From assembly GCA_964577205.1 (NCBI GenBank), contig CAZNYG010000064.1, positions 1 through 11,501 of the forward strand: a stretch of DNA of 11,501 nucleotides. Direction: 5' to 3'. Positions 1 through 6,224 of the stretch are shown piece by piece. The notes below the pieces were generated by a model. The model saw only the letters and a list, made by a program, of their open reading frames with translations. It did not search any database and was not told the DNA's origin. Within the stretch, counting starts at the first letter, position 1, and each line of letters begins with the position of its first letter. This stretch comes from CAZNYG01 sp964577205 (lineage in GTDB: Bacteria > Elusimicrobiota > Endomicrobiia > Endomicrobiales > CAIRNS01). The translations under genes were made by a program, and so were the position numbers.

Positions 1-40
1 AAGGCGGAGATCGTGGGTTCAAATCCCACTGGCGGCGCCA
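1..40 (+). tRNA. tRNA 3' part, probably tRNA-Arg
   Basis: The window opens inside a tRNA. A perfect T arm is visible: 5-bp stem GTGGG/CCCAC closing the loop TTCAAAT at 15-31. It is followed by a 7-nt acceptor 3' strand, a G discriminator (37) and an encoded CCA (38-40). Bases 3-7 (GGCGG) fit the 3' side of an anticodon stem, and 8-12 (AGATC) a five-base class I variable loop. In that reading the anticodon loop ends in AA. G at position 73, C at 72 and AA before the stem suit tRNA-Arg best. tRNA-Asn (usually T1/A72) fits less well. tRNA-Ser with a long variable arm cannot be excluded because the anticodon lies outside the window. That this is a tRNA is near certain; the amino acid is a guess. 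Confidence 0.9.
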
Positions 41-48
41 TTAAAGAC

Positions 49-118
49 AGTGCAAAGAAAGTGAAACAAAAGTGCAGAGACGGTAAGAGTACGCGAACTC
101 GAGAACATAAGAACTCCT
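49..118. repeat. Short phased repeats after the tRNA (11-nt then 8-nt units)
   Basis: Directly after the tRNA, AGTG recurs at 49, 60 and 71, giving three degenerate 11-nt units. The phase then changes to 8 nt: units starting with GA at 79, 87, 95, 103 and 111, the last three all starting GAAC. The GAAC octads closely match those at 3872-3903 before lemA: over 23 nt from position 92 against 3877, only three bases differ. I see no gene here. The rest of the 41-419 gap shows no convincing promoter, terminator or known RNA family, apart from the doubtful small ORF at 218-397. Confidence 0.55.
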
Positions 119-217
119 TTTTACGTATCGTGATTTCCAACCTGTCAATCCCACTCTGGAATTCCTTTTCTTTTGAAGAATACTCCCCTCTATTCAGGCC
201 GCAACAGGGGGACATCC

Positions 218-397
218 ATGAATCTTACACGCCTTGATGCTTCCCGATGGGGACTGAATCCTGCGCTATGGCCGGCACCGAAGAGGCTATGGATCAAACG
301 CGGGTTTCCACCTTTCACGGCGCTGCCAAAAATTACTTGCCCCTCACCCTGCCCTCTGTGTTTGGGACAGGCACAAGAGCGTTCAAAGCAGCACTGA
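218..397 (+). CDS. Possible 59-aa Cys-containing small protein upstream of serS
   Basis: An ATG at 218, with a G-rich stretch (208-212) about 6 nt upstream as a possible ribosome binding site, opens 59 codons ending in TGA 22 bp before serS. The product is basic and Trp/Pro-rich. Near residues 41-48 it has a compact CPSPCPLC cluster that could bind a metal. I recognise no family. The whole 41-419 stretch has no other coding candidate, so this may be an upstream ORF or simply chance. There is no signal peptide or membrane segment. Confidence 0.2.
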   Translation: MNLTRLDASRWGLNPALWPAPKRLWIKRGFPPFTALPKITCPSPCPLCLGQAQERSKQH

Positions 398-419
398 CTA
401 ATATTGAGGAGAAACTTTT

Positions 420-1694
420 ATGCTCGACATTAAATTGATCCGCGAAAATCCTGAGGCCGTCAAGGAAGCGCTCCGGAAGAGGGGGCAGGACATTTCCCTG
501 GATCAGCTTCTGGACTGGGATAACGAACGCCGCAAACTGATCGGCGAAATGGACGTGCTGCGCGTAAAACGGAACAAGGAATCCGAAGCGGTCGGCAAGC
601 TGAAACGCGAAGGAAAAGAGCCGACACCGGAACTGATCGCCGAGATGGACGCTGTTCGCGAAGATATAAAGGAAAAAGAGCGGTTCCTTGTCACGCTGGA
701 ACAGAATATAGAGGATTTCCTGCTCCGCCTGCCCAACATTCCCGACGACACGACGCCCGTTGGAAAGGATGAGAGCTGCAACGTCGAGGTCAAACAGGTC
801 GGCACGAAACCGTCGTTCGATTTCAAGCCGCAGGCCCACTGGGACATAGGTGAAAAGCTGGGCATCCTCGACTTCGGGACGGCGGCGAAACTCTCCGGCG
901 CGCGGTTCACCATGCTCAAGGGCATGGGCTGCGCTCTTGAACGCGCGCTGATCAATTTCATGATAGACACGCACAAGGCCAAAGGGTATAACGAGGTCAT
1001 GGTCCCGTACCTGGTCAACCGGGCTACCATGCAGGGGACCGGCCAGCTGCCCAAGTTCGAGGTCGAGCTGTTCAAGTGCGACGAAGACGAACTGTACCTG
1101 ATACCGACCGCCGAAGTGCCCGTCACGAACATCCACCGCGACGAGTTCATCGACGAGAAAGACATGCCGAAGAAATACGCAGCGTACACCGCCTGTTTCC
1201 GCCGCGAGTCCGGCACGTACGGCAAGGATACCCGCGGCCTGATCCGCAACCACCAGTTCAACAAGATAGAGATCGTGAAGCTGGTCAAACCGGAAGATTC
1301 GGCCGCCGAGCTGGAAAGCCTGACGGACGACGCGTCGGATATTCTCCGCAAGCTGGGCCTCGCTTACCGCGTGCTGGCGCTGTGTTCCGGCGACATCGGT
1401 TTTTCTTCGGCGAAAACCTACGACCTTGAGGTATGGATGCCCGGCGAGAACCGGTGGCGCGAAATTTCTTCGTGTTCCAATTTCAAGGATTTCCAGGCGC
1501 GCCGCCTGAACATGAAAGTACGGTATGCCGACAAACGCAAGGAGTTCGTCCACACGCTGAACGGCTCAGGACTTGCCGTGGGACGCACGTTTGCCGCCAT
1601 CCTTGAAAACTACCAGCAGAAGGACGGTTCGGTGATCATCCCCGAGGCGCTCCGCCCGTACACAAAGTTCGACGTCATTCCGTCGGCGGTATAA
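420..1694 (+). CDS. serS: Seryl-tRNA synthetase
   Basis: This class II aminoacyl-tRNA synthetase charges tRNA-Ser (and tRNA-Sec where present) with serine in the cytoplasm. At 424 aa it has the normal bacterial length. Residues about 25-105 are charged and helical and form the long N-terminal coiled-coil arm that grips the tRNA-Ser variable arm. The catalytic core follows. TAEVP near 230 is the serine-site loop. Motif 2 runs from CFRRESG near 258 through GKDTRGLIR to HQFNK near 278. Motif 3 is NGSGLAVGRT near 381, with its ATP-binding Arg. The start is set by a good Shine-Dalgarno (TGAGGAG at 405-411, 8 nt before ATG) and by the typical MLDIKLIRENPE N-terminus. No promoter is obvious upstream. 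All key residues are intact. Confidence 0.98.
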   Translation: MLDIKLIRENPEAVKEALRKRGQDISLDQLLDWDNERRKLIGEMDVLRVKRNKESEAVGKLKREGKEPTPELIAEMDAVREDIKEKERFLVTLEQNIEDFLLRLPNIPDDTTPVGKDESCNVEVKQVGTKPSFDFKPQAHWDIGEKLGILDFGTAAKLSGARFTMLKGMGCALERALINFMIDTHKAKGYNEVMVPYLVNRATMQGTGQLPKFEVELFKCDEDELYLIPTAEVPVTNIHRDEFIDEKDMPKKYAAYTACFRRESGTYGKDTRGLIRNHQFNKIEIVKLVKPEDSAAELESLTDDASDILRKLGLAYRVLALCSGDIGFSSAKTYDLEVWMPGENRWREISSCSNFKDFQARRLNMKVRYADKRKEFVHTLNGSGLAVGRTFAAILENYQQKDGSVIIPEALRPYTKFDVIPSAV

Positions 1695-1795
1695 GCATTC
1701 TTTGAGTAACATGAGTTTATAGTTGATGTTGCGCGATCATTTCCTTCTTCCCTGAACGTTGTGTGACATGGAAGAAACGGCATAACGAAAAACCC

Positions 1796-1824
1796 TTGAA
1801 ATTTCATCGGATATCCCGTATCCT
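1796..1824 (+). promoter_or_regulatory. Sigma70-like promoter of the beta-barrel/GIDE/lemA unit
   Basis: TTGAAA (1796-1801), a 17-bp spacer and TATCCT (1819-1824) form a good housekeeping promoter. The expected transcription start is near 1831, only about 5 nt before the ATG at 1836. This leaves no room for a normal ribosome binding site in the mRNA. The remaining 1695-1795 sequence after serS shows no gene and no convincing terminator. Confidence 0.6.
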
Positions 1825-1835
1825 TAGGGTTACCT

Positions 1836-2774
1836 ATGTACCGCGCTGTTCACCTTATCCGCAGTTTGTTCCTTTCGGCCGTTATCGTCGGCCTTTCCAT
1901 CCAGGCCGGTCATTCCCGGTCCCTGTACCAGCGCCAGATCGGCAATCATGAGATAGAAGTGGAGTTCGACGCGTATTATTCCAACGTCGATTACTATATC
2001 CCTCTGACCGGGACGCCCGTGCCCTGCTGTGAAAATGAGAACGAGTTCCAGGTATACCGCCAGCTCTTTTCGTCTCCCGTCCCGCGTTTCCTTGTGTTCG
2101 AAGTGAGCGTCAATCCCATGCCGTGCCTGGGTGTTCTCATACGCAGGAACCGGCCGGACGATTACGCGCGGGCAAACCTGTCCGAGACACAAAACCTCGT
2201 TCGTTCCATTACCGCCGGGTTCGAAGATCCGTGGGCCGCGTCGCTGTTCCTCGGCAACGTCATCAGTTTCCGCCCGCGCGGCAGGGAAGACTGCGAAGGG
2301 AAAGGGTATATCGGCCTGCTGGCGAGCGCGGGGAATTACCACATAAAGGACAACGAGCTAATCGACGATCAGTGGCGCGAGGCCGAGATCAAGATAAAGG
2401 GCGACCGCATCCTCCCCGCCATGAAGGTCAACTGGAGTTTCCGGACAGGGTTCAAACATCACGACAACCCGTTCATCCAGGATGCCGTCTATTTCGGGCT
2501 CCGTCGCGACCGCGTGGACGTGAACTATTACGGGCTGTCGCTGTTCCGCAACACCGGTTACGAATACATGATGGACGTGAACAAGGATACGGGCAGGGCG
2601 ATCCGCCATTATTTCCGCATCGGCAAGAAGATACCTTTTAAAAACTCGAAAATAGCTTTTACTTTCGATACCGGCGTGATATGGGAAAGCGCGGAAAAAT
2701 ATACCGGCCCGCTCCGCCGCGCGGGAACAGAATCGCAATACCAGGTACTGATGCAGCCGAACATCGTTTTTTAG
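1836..2774 (+). CDS. Putative outer-membrane beta-barrel protein, unknown function
   Basis: This 312-aa protein starts with a basic, hydrophobic signal peptide (residues 1 to about 27, with a plausible cleavage after the AGHS region). Alternating polar/hydrophobic, Tyr-rich segments follow, in the manner of transmembrane beta strands. The last residues, ending in NIVF with a terminal Phe, match the C-terminal signature that directs beta-barrels to the BAM machinery. Two acidic/Cys-containing stretches (PCCENENE near 64-70, EDC near 152) may be loops. I do not recognise a family. The start is the ATG just after the promoter at 1796-1824. The stop codon overlaps the ribosome binding site of the next gene, and the gap is only 10 bp, so the two are probably co-transcribed. 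Barrel topology is inferred from composition and the C-terminus only. Confidence 0.7.
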   Translation: MYRAVHLIRSLFLSAVIVGLSIQAGHSRSLYQRQIGNHEIEVEFDAYYSNVDYYIPLTGTPVPCCENENEFQVYRQLFSSPVPRFLVFEVSVNPMPCLGVLIRRNRPDDYARANLSETQNLVRSITAGFEDPWAASLFLGNVISFRPRGREDCEGKGYIGLLASAGNYHIKDNELIDDQWREAEIKIKGDRILPAMKVNWSFRTGFKHHDNPFIQDAVYFGLRRDRVDVNYYGLSLFRNTGYEYMMDVNKDTGRAIRHYFRIGKKIPFKNSKIAFTFDTGVIWESAEKYTGPLRRAGTESQYQVLMQPNIVF

Positions 2775-2784
2775 GGGATCGTTC

Positions 2785-3798
2785 ATGGAACTATCGCTCA
2801 GCGGCGCGTCAAACAAACGGGCCGGATGGCTGATGGCCGCGCCTCTTATCATCATGGTCTTGACAGCGTTCCTTTATTTCGGCGGCATTATCACCGTGCG
2901 GCAGGAAAAAGACGCGCTGGGCTACGCGCATGAAGCCGTGCTGGGAGGGCTCGGCGCGGGCCTGTTCGTTCACGGGTTCCTCGGCCTGCGCAAAAAAAAG
3001 CTGATCGAAGACACACCGGCATCGAAGATACGTTCGGTGGCCATGGGGCTTGCGGAAGTGGCGGGGACGGCTCGTCAGAAATACCCTCTGGCCACGCCTT
3101 TAAGCGGCGCGCAATGCGTCTATTACCGTTTCCTGGTGGAGCAGGAGAAACGGGGTTCAAAGGGCCGCAAGTACTGGGCCAAAGTGCGCGACGGCATATC
3201 CGCGGCCTATTTTTATGTCGAAGACGAGACCGGCAGGCTGCTGGTTGACCCCCTGGACGCGGAAGGGGTACTGATCCGCGATTATTATGTTACCGAGGCT
3301 TCGGGGGGATTCCTCGGAGGCAGGATGCGTTACAGCGAATGGTATATCCTGCCGGGCGATCACGTGTACGTGCTGGGCAGCGTCAGGAAATTCAGGGATG
3401 CCGGGCTCAGCCGTAAAGAGCGGCTGGCCGAACGGCTCCGCCAGATCAAGCAGGACGCGGAAAAAATGAAAGCGCTCGACCTGGACAGCGACGGCCGGGT
3501 GAGCGCCGAAGAGTGGGACCTTGCCCGGCAGAAAGCGGAAGAGGAGCTTTTTCAGGAGGAACTGAAAAACCCTCCGGCGCAGGACGAAGACCTGGTGATC
3601 GCCCAGGGCGATATCGAAAAAACCTTCATCCTGTCCGACCGCGACGAGAAAGACGTCGCGAGGCATTTAGGCCTGCGCTGTTTCTTTTCGGCCGGCGGGG
3701 GAGCCGTCCTGCTGCTGGGCATGGCGGTCTCGCTTCTCGCGCGGACAGGTCTCCTGCCTCGCGGTTTCGCGATCCCGTGGGAGATGTTTTACCATTGA
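2785..3798 (+). CDS. GIDE-domain membrane protein with an EF-hand
   Basis: This 337-aa membrane protein belongs to the prokaryotic GIDE family, the domain shared with the membrane part of the mitochondrial E3 ligase MUL1. No RING finger is present, so no ligase activity is implied. Hydrophobic segments lie at about 15-37, 50-67 and 300-320. The GIDE domain (about 75-205) shows the TPASKIRSVAMGLAEVAG opening, a CVYYRFLVE strand, FYVEDETGRLLVDP and the closing ILPGDHVYVLGSV. A helical linker rich in Lys/Arg/Glu (205-280) carries a canonical 12-residue EF-hand loop at 232-243 (D232, D234, D236, G237, V239, E243), predicted to bind calcium. The ribosome binding site AGGGG (2773-2777) overlaps the upstream stop codon. 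LemA follows, a recurrent neighbour of GIDE proteins. The molecular function is unknown. Confidence 0.88.
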   Translation: MELSLSGASNKRAGWLMAAPLIIMVLTAFLYFGGIITVRQEKDALGYAHEAVLGGLGAGLFVHGFLGLRKKKLIEDTPASKIRSVAMGLAEVAGTARQKYPLATPLSGAQCVYYRFLVEQEKRGSKGRKYWAKVRDGISAAYFYVEDETGRLLVDPLDAEGVLIRDYYVTEASGGFLGGRMRYSEWYILPGDHVYVLGSVRKFRDAGLSRKERLAERLRQIKQDAEKMKALDLDSDGRVSAEEWDLARQKAEEELFQEELKNPPAQDEDLVIAQGDIEKTFILSDRDEKDVARHLGLRCFFSAGGGAVLLLGMAVSLLARTGLLPRGFAIPWEMFYH

Positions 3799-3808
3799 TG
3801 GCTTAAAG

Positions 3809-3903
3809 GCGTTCTCGGGTTCTCGTGTAACCCCGGGAATGTCAATCACTACGGCAAGGGCGCTTTCTCGAGAACGCGCGAACACGAGGACACAAGAACG
3901 TTT
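3809..3903. repeat. Octad-phased inverted repeat between GIDE gene and lemA
   Basis: The left arm has TTCTCG units at 3812 and 3820, in 8-nt phase. The right arm has GAAC/GGAC units at 3872, 3880, 3888 and 3896, also in 8-nt phase. The arms are inverted copies of one another: about 17 of 23 positions are complementary between roughly 3808-3830 and 3877-3899. They enclose a perfect 10-bp palindrome TTCTCGAGAA at 3865-3874. The element ends just before the lemA ribosome binding site. It could be a transcript-processing or attenuation hairpin, or a mobile non-coding repeat. The GAAC octads resemble those at 95-118. Confidence 0.65.
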
Positions 3904-3914
3904 TTGGAGGTTTT

Positions 3915-4490
3915 ATGGGTGTAGTTTTGCTGGTGCTTATCGCGCTGCTGGTGGTTGTCGCCGGGGTGGTCTTGTACGGGGCGGGGATCTACAACAGGCT
4001 TATCCAGGTCAGGGTGAACGTGGACAAATCGTGGTCGAACATCGAAGTGCTCGAGAAACAGCGTTATGACGAGATCCCCAAACTGATCAAGGTGTGCGAG
4101 GGGTATATGCAGTACGAGAGAGAAACGCTGGAAAAGGTGACCGCGGCCCGGACCCGGTTCATGGACGCGCAAACGCCGGGCCAGATCGCCCAGGCGGATT
4201 CACAGCTGTCCGGCGCGCTGAAAACGCTGTTCGCCGTCTCGGAAAACTATCCCGAGCTGAAGGCCAATAACAATTTCATGCAGCTCCAGCAGCGGATCAG
4301 CTATCTTGAGAACCAGATCGCCGACCGGCGGGAATTCTACAACGATTCAGTAGGCATATTCAACACGCGCATCAAGCAGGTCCCGGATGTTTTCCTGGCG
4401 AACTTCATGGCGCTGAAGGAACGCGAGATGTACAAGGTGGACGAAGCGGAACGCCGCCCGCCCGACATCAATTTCAATATGCCGTCGTAA
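3915..4490 (+). CDS. lemA: LemA family protein
   Basis: This 191-aa protein has normal LemA length. An N-terminal membrane helix (about 2-23) is followed by the signature YNRLIQVRVNVDKSWSNIEV (26-45) and KQRYDEIPKLI, and later by ENYPELKANNNFMQLQQRI (110-128) and the LENQIADRREFYND segment. LemA proteins fold as an antiparallel helical bundle facing the periplasm or cell exterior. Their role is unsettled; envelope stress or processing has been suggested. A strong Shine-Dalgarno, GGAGG at 3906-3910, lies 4 nt before the ATG. The gene probably shares the transcript of the beta-barrel and GIDE genes, though the 116-bp gap with an inverted repeat could modulate readthrough. It converges on the dedA-family gene. 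Confidence 0.96.
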   Translation: MGVVLLVLIALLVVVAGVVLYGAGIYNRLIQVRVNVDKSWSNIEVLEKQRYDEIPKLIKVCEGYMQYERETLEKVTAARTRFMDAQTPGQIAQADSQLSGALKTLFAVSENYPELKANNNFMQLQQRISYLENQIADRREFYNDSVGIFNTRIKQVPDVFLANFMALKEREMYKVDEAERRPPDINFNMPS

Positions 4491-4504
4491 AAAGCCGGCA
4501 ATTA

Positions 4505-4538
4505 AGCTCATAGCTCATGAGCTTTAGAGCTGTGAGCT
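4505..4538. terminator. Palindromic AGCT-phased hairpin between convergent genes (likely bidirectional terminator)
   Basis: AGCT recurs at 4505, 4512, 4520, 4528 and 4535, spaced 7, 8, 8 and 7 nt, so the element is itself mirror-symmetric. Bases 4505-4516 pair with 4527-4538 in a 12-bp stem with one G-T wobble and a 10-nt loop. On the + strand a T-rich stretch (4540-4549) follows. On the - strand, T-runs come a little further on. It sits 14 bp after the lemA stop and overlaps the last codons of the convergent DedA-family gene. Confidence 0.55.
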
Positions 4539-5152
4539 CTGTTGCTTTTACGTTCCCGCCGGGCGAGAAAGGCAAGGACGATGATGAGGATGACGGCGGC
4601 GGCGGCGGCGGCAAGGGTGCTTATGCCGGCCATCGCGGCGTAGGCTTTGCGCCAGTGGGACTCGACGGCGTATCCCAGGACGGCGAACAGCCCGAAGCTC
4701 ACGATGTTGCTGCCCAGGATGCCCGGGACCGCCTTTAAGGCGCGCAGGCGCAGGACACCGGCGGCCACAACAGCGCAGAAATGCATGCCCGGAACGTATT
4801 TAGCGAGGAACAGCGCTCCGATACCGTACTTTCTGAACCAGGCGACGGACCGGACATAGAGGCCGTTGCGGAAGACCGTGTGGAAGGGTTTCCGTTTCAG
4901 AAGGGCCATTCCGTATTTGCGCGCGAGATAGTAAACCAGCACGTTGCCCAGCGTGCTGCCCAGCGCCGTGGCAGTGATGATGACCGCGAGAGCCCCGTGG
5001 CCTTCCGCGGCAAGGTATCCCCCGAAAACCGTTCCCAACTCTATAGGCACCGGGGGGAAAAACGTGTTGCCGAGGGAAGCGAGGCACATCAGGGCGAAAA
5101 GCGTGACGGGATTGTCGGTAAGGACATAAATGTACTGCAGGATCGATTCCAT
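4508..5152 (-). CDS. DedA/VTT (SNARE-associated) family membrane protein
   Basis: This 214-aa polytopic inner-membrane protein has several long hydrophobic segments. DedA-family landmarks are present: the re-entrant loop NTFFPPVPIELGTVFGGYLA (29-48), GSTLGNVLVYYLARKYG (65-81), and the FRKYGIGALFLAKYVPGMHF segment (106-125), which corresponds to the family's second re-entrant region, here with few charges. DedA proteins move phospholipids such as undecaprenyl phosphate or phosphatidylethanolamine between leaflets or support envelope homeostasis; the substrate here is unknown. The basic tail RAHSSKAHEL is encoded by the palindromic repeat at 4505-4540. The GAGGAG before the ATG lies only 2 nt away, and a promoter sits immediately upstream, so the start may be leaderless. 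Met22 is a less likely alternative start. Confidence 0.93.
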   Translation of the reverse strand: MESILQYIYVLTDNPVTLFALMCLASLGNTFFPPVPIELGTVFGGYLAAEGHGALAVIITATALGSTLGNVLVYYLARKYGMALLKRKPFHTVFRNGLYVRSVAWFRKYGIGALFLAKYVPGMHFCAVVAAGVLRLRALKAVPGILGSNIVSFGLFAVLGYAVESHWRKAYAAMAGISTLAAAAAAVILIIVLAFLARRERKSNRAHSSKAHEL

Positions 5153-5160
5153 GGCTCCTC

Positions 5161-5190
5161 ATCATAACAAAAACCGCCGGTTTCAGGCAA
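5161..5190 (-). promoter_or_regulatory. Predicted promoter of the DedA-family gene
   Basis: Read on the - strand: TTGCCT (5190-5185), an 18-bp spacer and TATGAT (5166-5161). The expected start near 5154 leaves a leader of about 2 nt before the ATG at 5152. It stands back to back with the eboB promoter, the two -35 boxes only 15 bp apart. Confidence 0.45.
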
Positions 5191-5205
5191 GATATATTTT
5201 CGATT

Positions 5206-5234
5206 TTGACATAAATCTTCTAGAGAGCTATAAT
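5206..5234 (+). promoter_or_regulatory. Perfect consensus sigma70 promoter of the ebo cluster
   Basis: TTGACA (5206-5211), exactly 17 bp, then TATAAT (5229-5234): every base matches the housekeeping consensus. The expected transcription start is 5241, 2 nt before the ATG at 5243. No Shine-Dalgarno is present. This implies strong, constitutive transcription and a leaderless mRNA. Confidence 0.85.
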
Positions 5235-5242
5235 TGAATAAC

Positions 5243-6085
5243 ATGAATATTATCGAACCCCACGTCCATATGTACTCCCGCACCACTGATGACTATCAGG
5301 CCATGTACGCGGCCGGCATACGGGTGGTGGTGGAACCCTCGTTCTGGCTGGGCGCCGACCGGCGTTACGCCGGCACCTTTTTCGATTACTTCAACCTTAT
5401 CCTCGTGTTCGAAAAGATCCGCGCGGCGCGCTTCGGGATCGACCATTTCGCGTGTATTTCCGTCAACCCCAAGGAAGCTGAAAACCGGCGCCTGGTCGAC
5501 GAAGTGATCGCGGGCATGCCAGAATATCTTGACCATGAGCGCTGTGTCGGGATGGGTGAGATAGGGTTGAACAATATCACGGACAACGAGATCTACGCGT
5601 TCCGCAAGCAGCTTCTTATCGCCGAAGAGCGCATGATGCCCGTGGTCGTGCACCTGCCGCATTTCAACAAGGCGCAGGGCGCCCGCGCCATCGTCGGCAT
5701 TATCCGGGCGGAAGGCGTAACGCAGAAACGCATACTTATCGACCATAATACGGAAGAGACCATCAGCATCACCCGCGCCACGGACTGTTTTACCGGGTTT
5801 ACCGTCTATCCCTATTCCAAGCTTAACCCGCAGCGCGTGTCGAACATCGTGCGCGAGTTCGGCGGGGAACGCATGATAGTGGACGGCAGCGCGGACTGGG
5901 GCGTGTCGGACCCGCTGTCCCTGCCGAGAACTATAGAGTTCATGCGCAAAGAAGGCCACAAAGAAGGGACCCTTACCCTGCTGTTTCACGAGAACGCCGA
6001 CGCTTTCTACCGCCAGTCCCCTAACTGGGATCCGAATTACGACATCAGGCCGGTCCCCGTGTCCGAATACCAGAGACAACCGTAA
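5243..6085 (+). CDS. eboB: TatD-family metal-dependent hydrolase, EboB-like
   Basis: This 280-aa amidohydrolase-fold TIM barrel is likely cytoplasmic. The full set of TatD-type metal ligands is visible: HVH at 7-9, E106 in GMGEIGL, H137 in VVVHLPH, H158 in LIDHNTEE and D214 in VDGSADWG. It is therefore probably an active metallohydrolase, though the substrate is unknown. It lacks the DNase-specific context of E. coli TatD and heads an ebo cluster, where a TatD-like protein is a standard member (letter eboB from memory). The start is the ATG at 5243; an in-frame TTG at 5234 lies inside the -10 box and cannot be the start. The first residues MNIIEPHVH run straight into the metal motif, so no later start is possible. 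The neighbouring eboC begins 139 bp downstream, past a heptad repeat element. Confidence 0.9.
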   Translation: MNIIEPHVHMYSRTTDDYQAMYAAGIRVVVEPSFWLGADRRYAGTFFDYFNLILVFEKIRAARFGIDHFACISVNPKEAENRRLVDEVIAGMPEYLDHERCVGMGEIGLNNITDNEIYAFRKQLLIAEERMMPVVVHLPHFNKAQGARAIVGIIRAEGVTQKRILIDHNTEETISITRATDCFTGFTVYPYSKLNPQRVSNIVREFGGERMIVDGSADWGVSDPLSLPRTIEFMRKEGHKEGTLTLLFHENADAFYRQSPNWDPNYDIRPVPVSEYQRQP

Positions 6086-6090
6086 AGACA

Positions 6091-6216
6091 ACGTAAAATG
6101 AAAATTGAAAATTGAAAAATCAAAGGCAACGTCAACGACAAAAAAGATGTAACGTCCCACTGTTCGGTATTTTTCGTTTTTCATTTCACACTTTACATTT
6201 TACGTTTTCCGTTCCT
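6091..6216. repeat. Heptad-phased AT-rich inverted repeat between eboB and eboC
   Basis: This element fills the 139-bp gap in an otherwise GC-rich operon. On the left, units starting with G occur at 6093, 6100, 6107 and 6114 (GAAAATT twice). On the right, C falls at 6175, 6182, 6189, 6196, 6203 and 6210, every seventh base for six units. The arms are complementary: ACGTAAAATG (6091-6100) pairs perfectly with 6196-6205, and roughly 24 of 31 positions pair overall with the arm to 6175. The loop (6121-6170) continues the heptad rhythm on its left side with Lys-codon-like purine-rich units. A transcript hairpin that sets eboC expression is possible. Confidence 0.7.
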
Positions 6217-6224
6217 GTCCTCCA

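Noticed and set aside
41..118. Attachment site or integration scar next to the tRNA 3' end
   Set aside because: No integrase gene and no second copy of the tRNA 3' end occur in the window; only short phased repeats follow.
333..1553. 406-codon open frame on the - strand opposite serS
   Set aside because: It lies entirely antisense to a clearly recognised serS, has composition typical of a codon-shadow frame, and shows no recognisable motif or ribosome binding site.
3809..3903. CRISPR-like array
   Set aside because: The units are 8 nt and contiguous with no spacers, and the two arms are inverted, not direct repeats.
5228..6184. 318-codon open frame on the - strand opposite eboB
   Set aside because: It is antisense to eboB with all TatD ligands on the + strand. 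Its start lies in the AT-rich repeat and its end runs into the eboB promoter. It is a GC-rich shadow frame.
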